This document shows, one piece after another, positions 52,039 to 61,687 of a stretch of DNA of 64,000 nucleotides (positions are counted from its first letter, which is position 1; each line of letters begins with the position of its first letter). The position numbers were made by a program, and so were the translations under genes. Under the pieces are notes generated by a model that did not search any database, was not told the DNA's origin, and worked only from the letters and a program-made list of their open reading frames with translations. The stretch covers positions 1 through 64,000 of the forward strand of contig CAVQVT010000007.1 in the NCBI GenBank assembly GCA_963717255.1. The letters are read 5' to 3'. Source of the stretch: CAIYQJ01 sp963717255 (GTDB lineage: Bacteria > Chloroflexota > Limnocylindria > Limnocylindrales > CSP1-4).

Positions 52039-53397
52039 ATGAGATCGATCCCCGCCGCTCTCGCGGCGACGCTCGCGACACTCGCCGCGGCGGCCGTCCT
52101 GGTCGCAGCCTGCACCCCCTCCGACGCGGGCAGAGCCACCGTGTCGCCGGCCGCGTCCTCGACGTCCCCTGCCGTGGGAACGCGGACGGCAGAGGCGAGC
52201 GAGCCCATGTCCGCGGGAAGCCCGGCCACCGCGGCGCCGGCGACGCAGGCCCCGGCCGGCGGTACCGGATCGGCCCCCGCCCCGACCCCGGCACCCCCGA
52301 TCCTCGCCCGCGTGACGCTCACGATCGAGGACGTCGCCGACGGGTTCAGGAGCCCGCTCCACGCGACCGGCGACGGCACCGGGTCGGGCCGGCTGTACGT
52401 CGTCGAGCAGGGCGGGATCGTCCGCGTGATCGAGCCGGACGGGACCGTCCGCCGCGAGGCGTTCCTCGACGTGTCCGACAGGATCTCGGCCGGCGGCGAG
52501 CGCGGGCTCCTCGGCCTCGCGTTCCATCCGCGCCATGCGGAGAACGGGCTCCTCTACGTGGACTACACCGACCGCGACGGGAACACCGTCATCGCCGAGA
52601 TGCGCCGCGCGTCCGGGTCCGCGGTCGGCGCCGATCCGGCGTCCGAGCGCGTCCTCCTCCGGATCGACCAGCCATATCCGAACCACAACGGCGGGATGAT
52701 CGACTTCGGCCCGGACGGGTTCCTCTACGTGGGGATGGGCGACGGAGGCGCTGGGGGTGACCCGGAGAACCGTGCACGGGACCTTTCGACCCTCCTCGGC
52801 AAGATCCTCAGGATCGACGTGGACGGGCGCGACCCCGGGCTCGAGTACGCGGTCCCTGGCGACAACCCGTACGTGGGGCGAGCCGGCGCGCGGCCGGAGA
52901 TCTGGGCCTCGGGCGTGCGCAACCCCTGGCGGTTCAGCTTCGACCCCAGGACGGGCGACCTGTGGGTCGGCGACGTCGGCCAGGGCGCGTGGGAGGAGGT
53001 CGACCGCCTGACCGCGGCGACCGGCGGAGGACGCGGAGCCGACCTGGGCTGGCGCCTGATGGAAGGCCGGGCCTGCTACGACCCGCCGTCGGGTTGCCCG
53101 ACCGACGGGCTGACGATGCCCCTCGCCGTCTACGGGCACGACCTCGGCTGCGCGGTCACGGGCGGATACGTGTACCGCGGGGCCGCGCAGCCGGCGCTCG
53201 ACGGCGTCTACCTGTTCTCCGACTCGTGCAGCGGCCGGATCTGGGCGGTCGATGCCGCGGGGCCGGACGCCCAGGAGCCGATCCTCCTCGCGGAGACCGG
53301 GCGGCCCGTCGTGTCGTTCGGGCGCGGCGACGACGGCGAGCTGTACGTCGTGGACATCGGCGGGGCGGTGCTCCGGGTCGTCGGCACGGCGAAGTAG
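52039..53397 (+). CDS. PQQ-type (aldose/sorbosone) sugar dehydrogenase, lipoprotein
   Basis: Six-bladed beta-propeller of the GSDH family. Signal peptide with lipobox VAAC (C25), a Pro/Ala/Ser linker to about residue 90, then ISAGGERGLLGLAFHP (catalytic His), PNHNGG, GDGGAGGDP, WASGVRNPWRFSFDP and GDVGQGAWEEVD. 452 residues. Oxidises sugars on the cell surface if PQQ is available; many relatives are not proven to bind PQQ. TACCGT ends 6 nt before ATG 52039, leaderless. Confidence 0.9.
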   Translation: MRSIPAALAATLATLAAAAVLVAACTPSDAGRATVSPAASSTSPAVGTRTAEASEPMSAGSPATAAPATQAPAGGTGSAPAPTPAPPILARVTLTIEDVADGFRSPLHATGDGTGSGRLYVVEQGGIVRVIEPDGTVRREAFLDVSDRISAGGERGLLGLAFHPRHAENGLLYVDYTDRDGNTVIAEMRRASGSAVGADPASERVLLRIDQPYPNHNGGMIDFGPDGFLYVGMGDGGAGGDPENRARDLSTLLGKILRIDVDGRDPGLEYAVPGDNPYVGRAGARPEIWASGVRNPWRFSFDPRTGDLWVGDVGQGAWEEVDRLTAATGGGRGADLGWRLMEGRACYDPPSGCPTDGLTMPLAVYGHDLGCAVTGGYVYRGAAQPALDGVYLFSDSCSGRIWAVDAAGPDAQEPILLAETGRPVVSFGRGDDGELYVVDIGGAVLRVVGTAK

Positions 53398-53599
53398 CCC
53401 GGGACCCCTCCCGAACCATCCCCCGCGGCGTGGCGATCGGCGGCGGGACCCCACGCCCCGAGCGTCCCCGTGATGATCCGCGGTCGATCCGCCGCTGAGC
53501 CGGGGTCGAGCCTCGCGGCGCATCGTCGGGGCGACCGCCGGCGGATCCTTCCGCGGCGGTGGACGGATCCGGACCGGTGGCACAGCTGGAGGGTCCCCG

Positions 53600-54676
53600 A
53601 TGCCGGGAGCCACGCTCATCGTCCCCCGCCGTCCCAGCCCGCGGCTGCGCCGCGCGCTCCACCGCGGGCCCTCGGGCCCGCGACGCGTCCTGGTCGCCGC
53701 GGCCGTCGGCGGCCTCGTCCTCGTCTGGGCGCTCCCATCGGCCGCACGCGGCGCGGACGAGGGTGTGGTCGGCGGTGCGAGCGGCGGCGCCGCCCCGCCC
53801 GGCGTCGTCGGGAAGTCCACCCTGTCGCAGGATCCGGCGTGGCTCGCCGCGAAGACCGCCCACCGCACCACCCTGGGGCCGGATGGCCGCCTCGTGGCGA
53901 CCGATCTGCCCATGTCCGAGCTCCCGACCGCGAAGCGCCTCGTGACCACGGACACGGCGCTCGTCGTAGAGCCGCCCGGGGTCGGCCGGGACGATCTGGG
54001 GACGTCGTTCGTCGACGCGAACTACTGGAACTTCTGCGCCCCCGGCGGCGCCACGGTGGCCGCGTACTACTTCGGCTCCTCGCGGGTGACCGCCCGCCCG
54101 GCCGGCTACTACGTCGAGCCGTACGGACCCAAGCGTGTCCGCACCTACTGGGCCTCGGCCGATTCCGTGAGCGGCTACCCCACCAAGGGGCGGTCGTACC
54201 TGATGTACATCGCCGAGCAGGTCTTCCCGCCCGGCTGGGCGACTCCCGGGCTCGCCGAGTTCAGCTACTACCCCACCCTCGGGGCCACCCTGCCGGACAC
54301 CCGCGACGCGCTCAACTGGGAGATCTCCGGCCATTCGACCGGCTGGGCCACCTGGTACTACGCCGTCCAGCCCGCGTGGGGTTCCCGGTGGGCCGAGACG
54401 CGGCTCCACGCGGACGTCGCGTGGGACGTCGGCTACGACAACAGGCCGGTCGTGGCCGCGGTGGACACCGCGTATCTGCCGAACTGGTCACGGTCGCTCG
54501 GGCACACGATCGTCATCGTCGGCTACGACGACATCGCGCGCACGTACACGTACCTCGACACGTGCGGGAGGGCCTGCAACGGCAGCGCCGGGAACCGCAA
54601 CGGGGGCGTCTACACCATCAGCCAGCGCGCGCTGTACCTGGCGATCGCGTCCTGGGGGACTGGCTACCTCTACTGA
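53600..54676 (+). CDS. Secreted C39-like cysteine peptidase-fold protein
   Basis: 358 residues. The signal/anchor helix lies at about 30-50 (VLVAAAVGGLVLVWALPSAARG). A papain/C39-type domain follows: C146 in WNFCAPGGATVAAYYF, H302 in SLGHTIVIVGYDD and D320 in TYTYLDTCG. The domain is rich in Tyr and Trp, suggesting an extracellular, possibly wall- or carbohydrate-associated protein. The catalytic triad order matches bacteriocin-processing and C39-like peptidases, but substrate is unknown. The next exported-protein gene follows a strong hairpin. Confidence 0.72.
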   Translation: MPGATLIVPRRPSPRLRRALHRGPSGPRRVLVAAAVGGLVLVWALPSAARGADEGVVGGASGGAAPPGVVGKSTLSQDPAWLAAKTAHRTTLGPDGRLVATDLPMSELPTAKRLVTTDTALVVEPPGVGRDDLGTSFVDANYWNFCAPGGATVAAYYFGSSRVTARPAGYYVEPYGPKRVRTYWASADSVSGYPTKGRSYLMYIAEQVFPPGWATPGLAEFSYYPTLGATLPDTRDALNWEISGHSTGWATWYYAVQPAWGSRWAETRLHADVAWDVGYDNRPVVAAVDTAYLPNWSRSLGHTIVIVGYDDIARTYTYLDTCGRACNGSAGNRNGGVYTISQRALYLAIASWGTGYLY

Positions 54677-54684
54677 CCCACGGC

Positions 54685-54711
54685 GGCGCCGGGCACATCG
54701 TGCCCGGCGCC
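54685..54711. terminator. Perfect 12-bp hairpin
   Basis: Arm GGCGCCGGGCAC (54685-54696) pairs exactly with 54700-54711 around ATC, 9 nt after the stop of the C39-like gene. No T-run follows. Probably attenuates transcription into the next gene. Confidence 0.65.
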
Positions 54712-54742
54712 TCACCATCCGCTGCTGCCGGAGGAACGACGC

Positions 54743-55465
54743 ATGCACTCGCCGGTCGTCGAACGCCGCGGTCGGCCCGCCCCGCTGACCGGCCGCCCTG
54801 GCCGGCCGGCCCTGGCCCGGCGCCGCTGGCCCGTCGCCTTCGCGGTGGCGGTCGCGACCGCCACCGCCGGTGTCGCCGCCGGCTCGCTGTTCGTGCCACC
54901 CGTCGTCTCCGCGGCCGGCGCCACCGGGGCCTCCTTCGCCGAGGTGTTCGACCGCGCGCGCCTGGTGGTCGTCGGCACGGTGGACGCGGCGCCGCCCGCC
55001 GATCCCGGGTACCGGCTCTCGGTCGAGGCGGTGCTCAAGGGCCCGGACGCGACCGAGCTGGCATTCCCCGGGGACGCGACGTCCGTGACGCTCGTCCCGG
55101 GGACGCGGGTCGTCGTCCTCGCGATGGACCCACGCTCGCTCGACTTCCGCGGCACCTGGACGCTTGCTGTCGCCCCGGACGGGACGATCGACCCCGACGG
55201 CCTGGCGGGCGCTCCACGGACGGTGGGGGATCTCCTCGCGACATTCGGAACACGCCCGTCCGCTTCGGCAGGCCCGGGCGCCGCGGGAACGGACGCGGGG
55301 ACGACCGCCGGAGACACGGAGGCGCAGCGCGGCACCGCGACGCCGGGGGGCGGGGTCGGGCGATGGCAGGTCGGGGCGGGCGCCGTGGCCGTCGTGGCCG
55401 TCGTGGCCGTTCTCGTCGCCGCCGGGATCGCCGCGGCCACACGGCGGCGTCGTCGCGCGAGTTGA
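54743..55465 (+). CDS. Exported protein with C-terminal membrane anchor
   Basis: 240 residues. Basic N-terminus then a signal helix (PVAFAVAVATATAGVAAGSLF); a small beta-rich domain of about 110 residues (ARLVVVGTVDAAPPADPGYRLSVEAVLKG, TSVTLVPGTRVVVLAMD) of the sort seen in putative surface carbohydrate- or metal-related proteins; a Gly/Thr/Ala linker; a C-terminal helix (VAVVAVVAVLVAAGIAAAT) and RRRRR stop-transfer. Likely co-expressed with the C39-like protein, perhaps its partner or substrate. Confidence 0.65.
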   Translation: MHSPVVERRGRPAPLTGRPGRPALARRRWPVAFAVAVATATAGVAAGSLFVPPVVSAAGATGASFAEVFDRARLVVVGTVDAAPPADPGYRLSVEAVLKGPDATELAFPGDATSVTLVPGTRVVVLAMDPRSLDFRGTWTLAVAPDGTIDPDGLAGAPRTVGDLLATFGTRPSASAGPGAAGTDAGTTAGDTEAQRGTATPGGGVGRWQVGAGAVAVVAVVAVLVAAGIAAATRRRRRAS

Positions 55466-55554
55466 CGGGTCGGGGAGCGGGCCGGTGCCCCGCTCCTCGC
55501 TCGGCCGGCGCCCCGTCCGGCCGAGGACCGGCCGGCGCGCGGTACCCTGCGGTC

Positions 55555-55764
55555 ATGTGCCGCAGCATCAAGACGCTCCGGCGGGCGGATGTGCCCGCCA
55601 CCGACGAGGAGGTCCGCGCCGCCGCCCTCCAGTTCGTCCGCAAGGTCAGCGGCTACCGCGCTCCTTCCCGCCGGAACGCGGATGCCTTCGACGCGGCGGT
55701 GGACGAGGTGGCAACGGCATCGCGCCGCCTCCTCGACGCGCTGGCCGCCACCGCGGCCCGCTGA
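55555..55764 (+). CDS. DUF2277 protein
   Basis: 69 residues beginning MCRSIKTLRRADVPATDEEV and containing ALQFVRKVSGYRAPSRRNADAF, an almost textbook match to DUF2277. Cys2 is conserved in the family. Function unknown. TACCCT (55543-55548) ends 6 nt before ATG 55555; leaderless. Confidence 0.88.
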   Translation: MCRSIKTLRRADVPATDEEVRAAALQFVRKVSGYRAPSRRNADAFDAAVDEVATASRRLLDALAATAAR

Positions 55765-55892
55765 CCGAGCCGCGGCCCGGACCGCCGGCCGCAGCCCCAC
55801 CGCCCGCCGGCCGCAGCCCCACCGCCCGCCGGCCGCTGGCCCGCCCGCTGTCCCGGTCGTTGGCGGGGCCGCCGGGTCGGTACCATCGTGCC

Positions 55893-57186
55893 ATGCCGCC
55901 CGACGCCCCCGAGCCGCGCGAAACGCCCGACCCATCCTCCCGCCGCGCGCTCGCCGGACCGCTCGCCGGCCTCCGCATCGTCGACTGCTCGACGGTCCTC
56001 GCGGGGCCGTACTGCACGATGCTCCTCGCCGACCTCGGGGCGGACGTCGTCAAGGTCGAGCCGCCGGAGGGCGACGCCACCCGCGGCTGGGGCCCGCCCT
56101 GGGTCGCGCCGGGCGTGGCCGGACCCGACGATCCCGGCACCGCCGCCTACTACCTCTCGGCCAACCGGAACAAGCGGAGCATCCGCCTCGACCTGAAGGC
56201 GCCCGCCGGCTGCGACGTCCTCCGGCGTCTCCTTGCCGGCGCGGACGTCCTCGTCGAGAACCAGCGGGTCGGCGGGTTCGCGGCGCTCGGCTTCGACGAC
56301 GCGACCCTCGACGCGATCAACCCTCGACTCGTCCACCTGGCGATCTCCGGCTTCGGTCCGACCGGGCCGGAGGCGCGGACGCCGGGGTACGACTTCGTGG
56401 TCCAGGCGATGGCCGGCGTCATGTCGATCACGGGCGACGCCGACGCCGACGGCGGGCGGCCCGTGAAGGTCGGCGTGGCGATCAGCGACCTGACCACCGC
56501 GATGCTCGGGGCGGTCGCGATCCTCGGCGGCGCTCGACGGCCGTGACCGCGAGGGGTCACCCGCGCACGGCCGGGGTCAGCGGATCGACATCAGCCTCTT
56601 CGAGTCGACCCTCGCCTGGCTCGCGAACCAGGCGCAGAACGCGTTCGCCACGGGGCTGCCGCCCGGCCGACGCGGGAACGCCCACCCGAACATCGTGCCG
56701 TACGAGACCTTCGCCACGTCGGACGGTGAGATCGCCGTCGCCGTGGGCAGCGAGCGCCAGTGGCCGCGCCTGTGCGACGCCCTCGGGGCGCCGGACCTCG
56801 CGGCGAACCCCCGGTTCGCCACCAACGGCGACCGCGTAGCTCACCGCGACGTCCTCATCCCGATCCTCGGCGCCCGGTTCCGCGCGGACACGTCGGCGGC
56901 ATGGCTCGCGCGGCTGGCCGACGCGGAGGTCCCGTCGGGGCCGATCGCCACCGTCCTCGACGCACTCGGGAGCCCGCAGGCGCGCGCACGCGGCATGGTG
57001 GTGGACATCGAGCACCCGGTCCTCGGCCGGATCTGGCAGGTCGGCCCGCCGTTCGCGCTCTCGGCGACGCCGGCGACCGTCCGCACGCCGCCGCCGCTCC
57101 TGGGTGAGCACACTGACGAGATCCTCGCGGAGGCCGGGTACGGCCCGGGCGAGATCGCGCGGCTCCGGGCCGAGGGGATCGTCTGA
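55893..57186 (+). CDS. CaiB/BaiF family III CoA-transferase, frameshifted
   Basis: Catalyses CoA transfer between carboxylic acids. The first part has GLRIVDCSTVLAGPYCTMLLADLGADVVKVEPP and NRNKRSIRLDLKAPAG, and VGVAISDLTTAMLGAVAIL near the catalytic Asp region. The second part, IDISLFESTLAWLANQAQNA through ARGMVVDIEHPVLG, lies one base off. A surplus G near 56529-56532 joins AILGALDGRDREGS to the rest, giving about 430 residues. TACCAT ends 6 nt before ATG 55893. Substrate unknown. Confidence 0.9.
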
Positions 57187-57310
57187 CCGCCGCGGCCACG
57201 GGCTGACCCGGTCGCGCCGGGCGGCGCGCTGTGCCGGCCGCGCCGGGCGCCGGCCGCGCGCTGACCCGCCGCGCTGTGGCGCACGCGCCGGGCGCCGGCC
57301 GTGCCCGCTC

Positions 57311-58627
57311 TCAGCGGCGCGTGCCGCGCTCCTCCGGCGGGCGGACGTGCCGGAACCCGCGATACACGAGCAGGTCGTACACGATCTTCAGGCTGCCGGC
57401 GATGAAGAACGGGACGGACGCGTACACGGCACTCGCCGCGAGCGGCGCGGCGATGAAGGGCGAGAGGCCCACGCCCACGGTCCGCGCGATCCCCGTGATC
57501 CCCGCCGCGGCCGACCGCTCGTCGGGGGCGACGACGGCCATCGTGTAGGACTGGCGGGTCGGGACGTCCATCTGGCTGATGCTCATGCGGAGGAACCAGA
57601 CGGCGACGGCGAGCGGTGCCGTCGGCATGAGCGGGACGAGCATGAGCAGGACGTTGGACGGAAGGTGCGTGTACACCATCGTCTCGACGAGCCCGATCCG
57701 GTGCGCCAGCCAGGTCGCGGCGAGCGCGGAGCCCGCGGCGAGGACGTTGGCCACGAAGAGGACGCCGCCCAGGACCGCCGGCTCGAGCCCCCAGCGGGTC
57801 GTGAACCAGTAGGAGACGAGGCTCTGGATGACGAAGCCGCCGGCGAACGCGTCGAGCGCGAAGAGGGCCGACAGCCGCGCGACCGTACCCCGCGACCGGT
57901 GGAGCCCCAAGCGCGACGTGGTGGTGGGCGCGGGCACCTCGATGGCCGGCGTGAGGAAGGAGAAGACGGCGGCGAGCGCGACGCCGGACACCGCGTACGC
58001 GACGATGACCATCCGGTACGCGTCCACCGTCCCGGCCCCCGAGCCCATCAGCGATTGGACGCCGACCCCGGCGACGAGCGTCCCGGTCGCCGTCGCCAGG
58101 GCGCCCGCGACCGTGTACCAGCCGAACGCCGTCGTCCGGCGCTCGTCGCCCACGACGTGCGAGAGCGACGCCTGCTCCACCGCGAGGAACGGGCCCACCT
58201 CGTTCCCGCTGGGGCTCAGGACCCCGATCGTCGCGGAGATCACGATGACCCAGAAGTCGGTCGTGACCGCGAAGACGACCCCGGCGAGGAGCATGAGCGC
58301 GGCGCCGACGAGGAGCGTCCGGCGGCGGCCGAAGCGGTCGGCGCGGGTCGTCAGCAGGAGTGAGATGAGCGCGTCGCCGAGGAGGGTCGCCGCGAGCACG
58401 ACGCCGACGCGGAAGCCGTCGAGCCCGATCGCCGTGAGGTAGAGGACGAGGACGACCGAGAGGCCGCCGTACGCGGCCATCCGGACGACCCGGGCGGCGA
58501 AGAGGAGCCGGACGTCGCGGCCCCCGAGGATGCCGCGGCCGCTGAGGACCCCGCCGACCCCGCGCCTGGTGGACCGGGCGGGCGCCTGCTTCCCGGGCAC
58601 CGACTGGTCGGGCGGGCTGGCCGCCAT
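57311..58627 (-). CDS. MFS transporter
   Basis: 438 residues, 12 predicted helices. Loop 2-3 motif DRFGRRRTLLVG (RADRFGRRR) is the MFS signature. AGALATATGTLVAG and the second-half QSYTMAVVAPDERSAAAGITGIARTVG are typical of drug/solute exporters. It begins 9 nt after the ABC permease stop, so the four minus-strand genes from 60668 form one operon. Specificity unknown. Confidence 0.88.
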   Translation of the reverse strand: MAASPPDQSVPGKQAPARSTRRGVGGVLSGRGILGGRDVRLLFAARVVRMAAYGGLSVVLVLYLTAIGLDGFRVGVVLAATLLGDALISLLLTTRADRFGRRRTLLVGAALMLLAGVVFAVTTDFWVIVISATIGVLSPSGNEVGPFLAVEQASLSHVVGDERRTTAFGWYTVAGALATATGTLVAGVGVQSLMGSGAGTVDAYRMVIVAYAVSGVALAAVFSFLTPAIEVPAPTTTSRLGLHRSRGTVARLSALFALDAFAGGFVIQSLVSYWFTTRWGLEPAVLGGVLFVANVLAAGSALAATWLAHRIGLVETMVYTHLPSNVLLMLVPLMPTAPLAVAVWFLRMSISQMDVPTRQSYTMAVVAPDERSAAAGITGIARTVGVGLSPFIAAPLAASAVYASVPFFIAGSLKIVYDLLVYRGFRHVRPPEERGTRR

Positions 58628-58636
58628 CCGGCGCCC

Positions 58637-59404
58637 CTAGATCTCCTGGCGCCGGAACGAGGCCCAGGAGGCCGCCGCGCACCCGACGACGATGGCGAGC
58701 GACGCGACGACCGACTGGACGAGGACGTCGGGCGTCTCCCCCATGGCCACGTCGATGGCGGCCGAGGAGAGCGCGAGCGGCGTCCAGTCGCCGATCACCG
58801 GGAACGCCGCGACGATCGAGACCGCCACGAAGACGACGAACCCGACCCCGCCGGCCACCAGCTGCGAGCCGGTGACGGTGCTGGCGAGGAAGGTGATCGC
58901 CACGAAGGCGAGCATCTGGAGCCAGAGCAGGAGAGCGAGGACGACGAAGCCGGGGACGGCCAGCGGCTCGAAGAGGATCGTCGTGTAGAGCCAGTCCGCG
59001 GCGGCGGCCAGCGCGACGGCGACGAGGAGCGTGAAGCCGATCGCGACCAGCTTCGCGACGAGGAAGGCGCCGCGCCCGGCGGGCAGCGTCAGGATGAAGG
59101 CGGCCGTCCCGCGCTCCTTCTCGCCGGCGACCGCGCCCATGGCGAGGAGGATCGCGACGATCACGCCGAGCTGGCCCACGTTCTTGGCGAGCTGTGCGAC
59201 CGCGTCGGCGGTCGTCGGCGGCGGGAACTCGATCGTGGCGCCCGGCATCCCCGTCCCGATCGCCTTGAGCATCTCCGGCGTGTACTTCGCGATGAGCGGC
59301 GACCCGATCCCGAAGAGCAGGAAGACGATGCCGACGATGATCAGCCGGCGCGTGCGCCACTGCTCCAGGAGCTCCTTGCGCAGGAGCGTCGCGAACCCGG
59401 TCAT
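58637..59404 (-). CDS. ABC-2 type permease
   Basis: 255 residues, six helices: FATLLRKELLEQWRTRRLIIVGIVFLLFGIGSPLI at the N-terminus (positions 3-37), then GEKERGTAAFILTLPAGRGAFLVAKL and QLVAGGVGFVVFVAVSIVAAFP. This matches NatB/ABC2_membrane exporters. ATG 59404 overlaps the ATPase stop by 4 nt. Confidence 0.87.
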   Translation of the reverse strand: MTGFATLLRKELLEQWRTRRLIIVGIVFLLFGIGSPLIAKYTPEMLKAIGTGMPGATIEFPPPTTADAVAQLAKNVGQLGVIVAILLAMGAVAGEKERGTAAFILTLPAGRGAFLVAKLVAIGFTLLVAVALAAAADWLYTTILFEPLAVPGFVVLALLLWLQMLAFVAITFLASTVTGSQLVAGGVGFVVFVAVSIVAAFPVIGDWTPLALSSAAIDVAMGETPDVLVQSVVASLAIVVGCAAASWASFRRQEI

Positions 59405-60471
59405 CGGCCGCGACCCGGGTCCACGCCGGCGGACCAGGAGGGCCCGGCGGCTGGAGGCCGCGTCCCCGGAGCCTCGACCTCCTCCGGGGAGATCCGGCGG
59501 CCGACGAGGTCGAGGAAGACGTCCTCGAGGGTCGGCCGCACGCGGGCGAGCGAATCGATCGGGGTCTCGGCCGCCACCAGCGCGGCGAGGAGGCGGGCGC
59601 TCGCCGTCTCCGGGTCGGAGACCCGCACGGTGACGACCGGACCGGCGGCGCGGGCGTCCGTCACGCCGTCGGTCCCGCCCAGCAGCCCGGCGAGGCGCTC
59701 GGCATCCGTCGTGCGCCGCGCGTCGTCTCCGTCGCCGGCGACCTCGATGCGGTACGTCGGTGGCGCGTACCGGCCGATGAGATCCTCGAGCGGCGACTCC
59801 ACGACGAGACGCCCGCGGTCGAGGATCGCGACGCGGTCGCACACGCGCTCGACGTCCGTGAGGACGTGCGTCGAGAGGACCACCGTGGCCGTCCCGCGCA
59901 GGCGCTCGACGATCTCGAGGACATCGCGACGCCCCTCGGGGTCCAGCGAGCTCACCGGCTCGTCGAGGAAGAGGACCTCGGGACGCCCGATGACGGCCGC
60001 CCCGATCCCCAGGCGCTGGCGCATCCCGCCCGAGTACCCGCCGATCCGGCGGCGCGCAGCGTCCTCGATGCCGACGAGCTCGAGGACCTCGGCCGCGCGC
60101 GCGCGCAGTGCCGAGCCGCGGAGGCCGTGGAGCCGGCCCGCCATCTCGACGAGCTCGCCGCCCTTCATCCACCCGTAGTAGCGCGGCGCCTGGTCCAGGT
60201 AGCCGATCCGGCGGCCGAGGGCGCCGGTATCGGCGGAGCGACGGATGTCGACGCCTGCGACGGTGGCGTCGCCACCCGTCGGATGGGCGAGCCCGAGCAG
60301 GAGCCGGAGCGTGGTCGTCTTGCCGGCGCCGTTCGGGCCGAGGAGGCCGAAGATGCTCCCGGCCGGCACATCGAGGTCCAGGCCCTCGAGCGCGAGGACG
60401 TCCCCGAAGCGCTTGGTGAGGGCCCGGGTGGAGATCGCGGCGGCAGGGTCGGTCGCGGTGCGGTCCGTCAC
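59401..60471 (-). CDS. ABC transporter ATPase
   Basis: 356 residues from GTG 60471. Walker A GPNGAGKT, signature YSGGMRQRLGIG, Walker B VLFLDEPVSSLDPEG, H-loop STHVL. A C-terminal 90-residue extension (TYRIEVAGDGDDARR...TLEDVFLDLVG) is the regulatory domain of NatA/CcmA-like exporter ATPases. Works with the ABC-2 permease encoded next. Start overlaps the PLDc_N gene stop. Confidence 0.92.
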   Translation of the reverse strand: MTDRTATDPAAAISTRALTKRFGDVLALEGLDLDVPAGSIFGLLGPNGAGKTTTLRLLLGLAHPTGGDATVAGVDIRRSADTGALGRRIGYLDQAPRYYGWMKGGELVEMAGRLHGLRGSALRARAAEVLELVGIEDAARRRIGGYSGGMRQRLGIGAAVIGRPEVLFLDEPVSSLDPEGRRDVLEIVERLRGTATVVLSTHVLTDVERVCDRVAILDRGRLVVESPLEDLIGRYAPPTYRIEVAGDGDDARRTTDAERLAGLLGGTDGVTDARAAGPVVTVRVSDPETASARLLAALVAAETPIDSLARVRPTLEDVFLDLVGRRISPEEVEAPGTRPPAAGPSWSAGVDPGRGR

Positions 60472-60668
60472 GACTCCTCGCGGCCGAACAGCAGGTAGAT
60501 CGCCGGCCCCACCATCCCGATGAAGATGATGATCGCCGCCCAGACGGGCTTCGGCAGGCCCCGGACGATCCGTTGAGGCCGCGTCAGGTCCCAGAGCCCC
60601 CAGGCCATGAGGCCGAGCTCGATCGCGATGAACGGCAGCAGGACGGCCACGAGCGTCGTGTTGTCCAC
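60468..60668 (-). CDS. Small PLDc_N-domain membrane protein
   Basis: 66 residues with two helices (LVAVLLPFIAIELGLMAWGLWDL and PVWAAIIIFIGMVGPAIYLLFG) around RPQRIVRGLPK. This is the phospholipase-D nuclease N-terminal (PLDc_N) membrane module occurring alone, often next to ABC exporters. TAGAGT ends 6 nt before GTG 60668; leaderless first gene of the operon. Confidence 0.82.
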   Translation of the reverse strand: MDNTTLVAVLLPFIAIELGLMAWGLWDLTRPQRIVRGLPKPVWAAIIIFIGMVGPAIYLLFGREES

Positions 60669-60868
60669 CCGCCGACTCTACGCCGCGCGGCGGACCGCGG
60701 CCACCTGCCGGACGATCCCTGGGTGCGTGACGGACGGACGTGGCCGCGGGGAGTCCGCGGGCCCCGCTGCTAGACTTCCCCCGCCCCGGGGAGCGGGGCG
60801 GCGCCGGCCCCGGGCGGCCGGCCGGCCCACCGGCTCGTGCGGCCGGTCTACGACCAGGGAGGGGAACG

Positions 60869-61687
60869 ATGTCGGACGACCGCGAGCGCTGGGCGCTGGT
60901 GCTCGGCGCCTCGAGCGGGATGGGGGAGGCGACGGCGCTCGCCCTCGCGAACGCGGGCTGCAACATCGCGGGCGTCCATCTCGATTTCCGCGCCGGCATC
61001 AAGCACGTCGACGAGGTGAAGGCGGCGATCGAGGCGGCCGGTCGCGAGGCGCTCTTCTTCAACGTCAACGCCGCTGATGACGAGAAGCGCGCGGGCGTCC
61101 TCGACGCCCTCGTCGCGCGGTTCGCGGAGAGCACGGCGGCGGGGCGATCGCCGCACCTTCGGGTCGTCGTCCACTCGCTCGCCTTCGGCTCGCTCCTGCC
61201 GTTCATCGGCGACGACCCGAAGCAGCGGATCAGCCGCAAGCAGCTGGAGATGACGCTCGACGTCATGGCGAGCAGCCTCGTCTACTGGACGCAGGACCTC
61301 TTCTCGCTCGGTCTGCTCTCGGAGACGCGCATCTACGCCCTCACCTCCGAGGGGTCCACGCGCGTCATCCCGTCGTACGGCGCCGTCTCGGCGGCCAAGT
61401 CGGCGCTCGAGTCGAACTGTCGCCAGCTCGCGATGGAGCTCGCCCGCGCCGGGACGGGGTCGTCCGTCAACGCGATCCGGGCCGGCGTGACGATCACGCC
61501 CGCGCTGCTCCGGATCCCCCACCACAGCTTCGTGATCCGCCGGACCGAGAAGCGCAACCCGTCGGGCCGGATGACCACCCCACAGGACGTCGGGGAGGCG
61601 ATCGTGAAGCTGTCCGAGGACGGCCTCCTCTGGATGACGGGCAACGTCATCGGCGTCGACGGCGGCGAGTTCATCACGGGGTCGTGA
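60869..61687 (+). CDS. FabL-like enoyl-ACP reductase / SDR
   Basis: Short-chain dehydrogenase of 272 residues. Rossmann motif LVLGASSGMGEATALALA near the N-terminus. The catalytic Tyr and Lys in SYGAVSAAKSALES are spaced Y-x6-K, as in enoyl-ACP reductases (FabI/FabL), not Y-x3-K. GGEFITG and MTGNVIGVDGG end the protein. SD GGGAGGGG is 3-4 nt before ATG 60869. The substrate-loop RISRKQLEMTLDVMASSLVYWTQDL is FabL-like. It likely reduces enoyl-thioesters in fatty-acid synthesis. Confidence 0.82.
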   Translation: MSDDRERWALVLGASSGMGEATALALANAGCNIAGVHLDFRAGIKHVDEVKAAIEAAGREALFFNVNAADDEKRAGVLDALVARFAESTAAGRSPHLRVVVHSLAFGSLLPFIGDDPKQRISRKQLEMTLDVMASSLVYWTQDLFSLGLLSETRIYALTSEGSTRVIPSYGAVSAAKSALESNCRQLAMELARAGTGSSVNAIRAGVTITPALLRIPHHSFVIRRTEKRNPSGRMTTPQDVGEAIVKLSEDGLLWMTGNVIGVDGGEFITGS

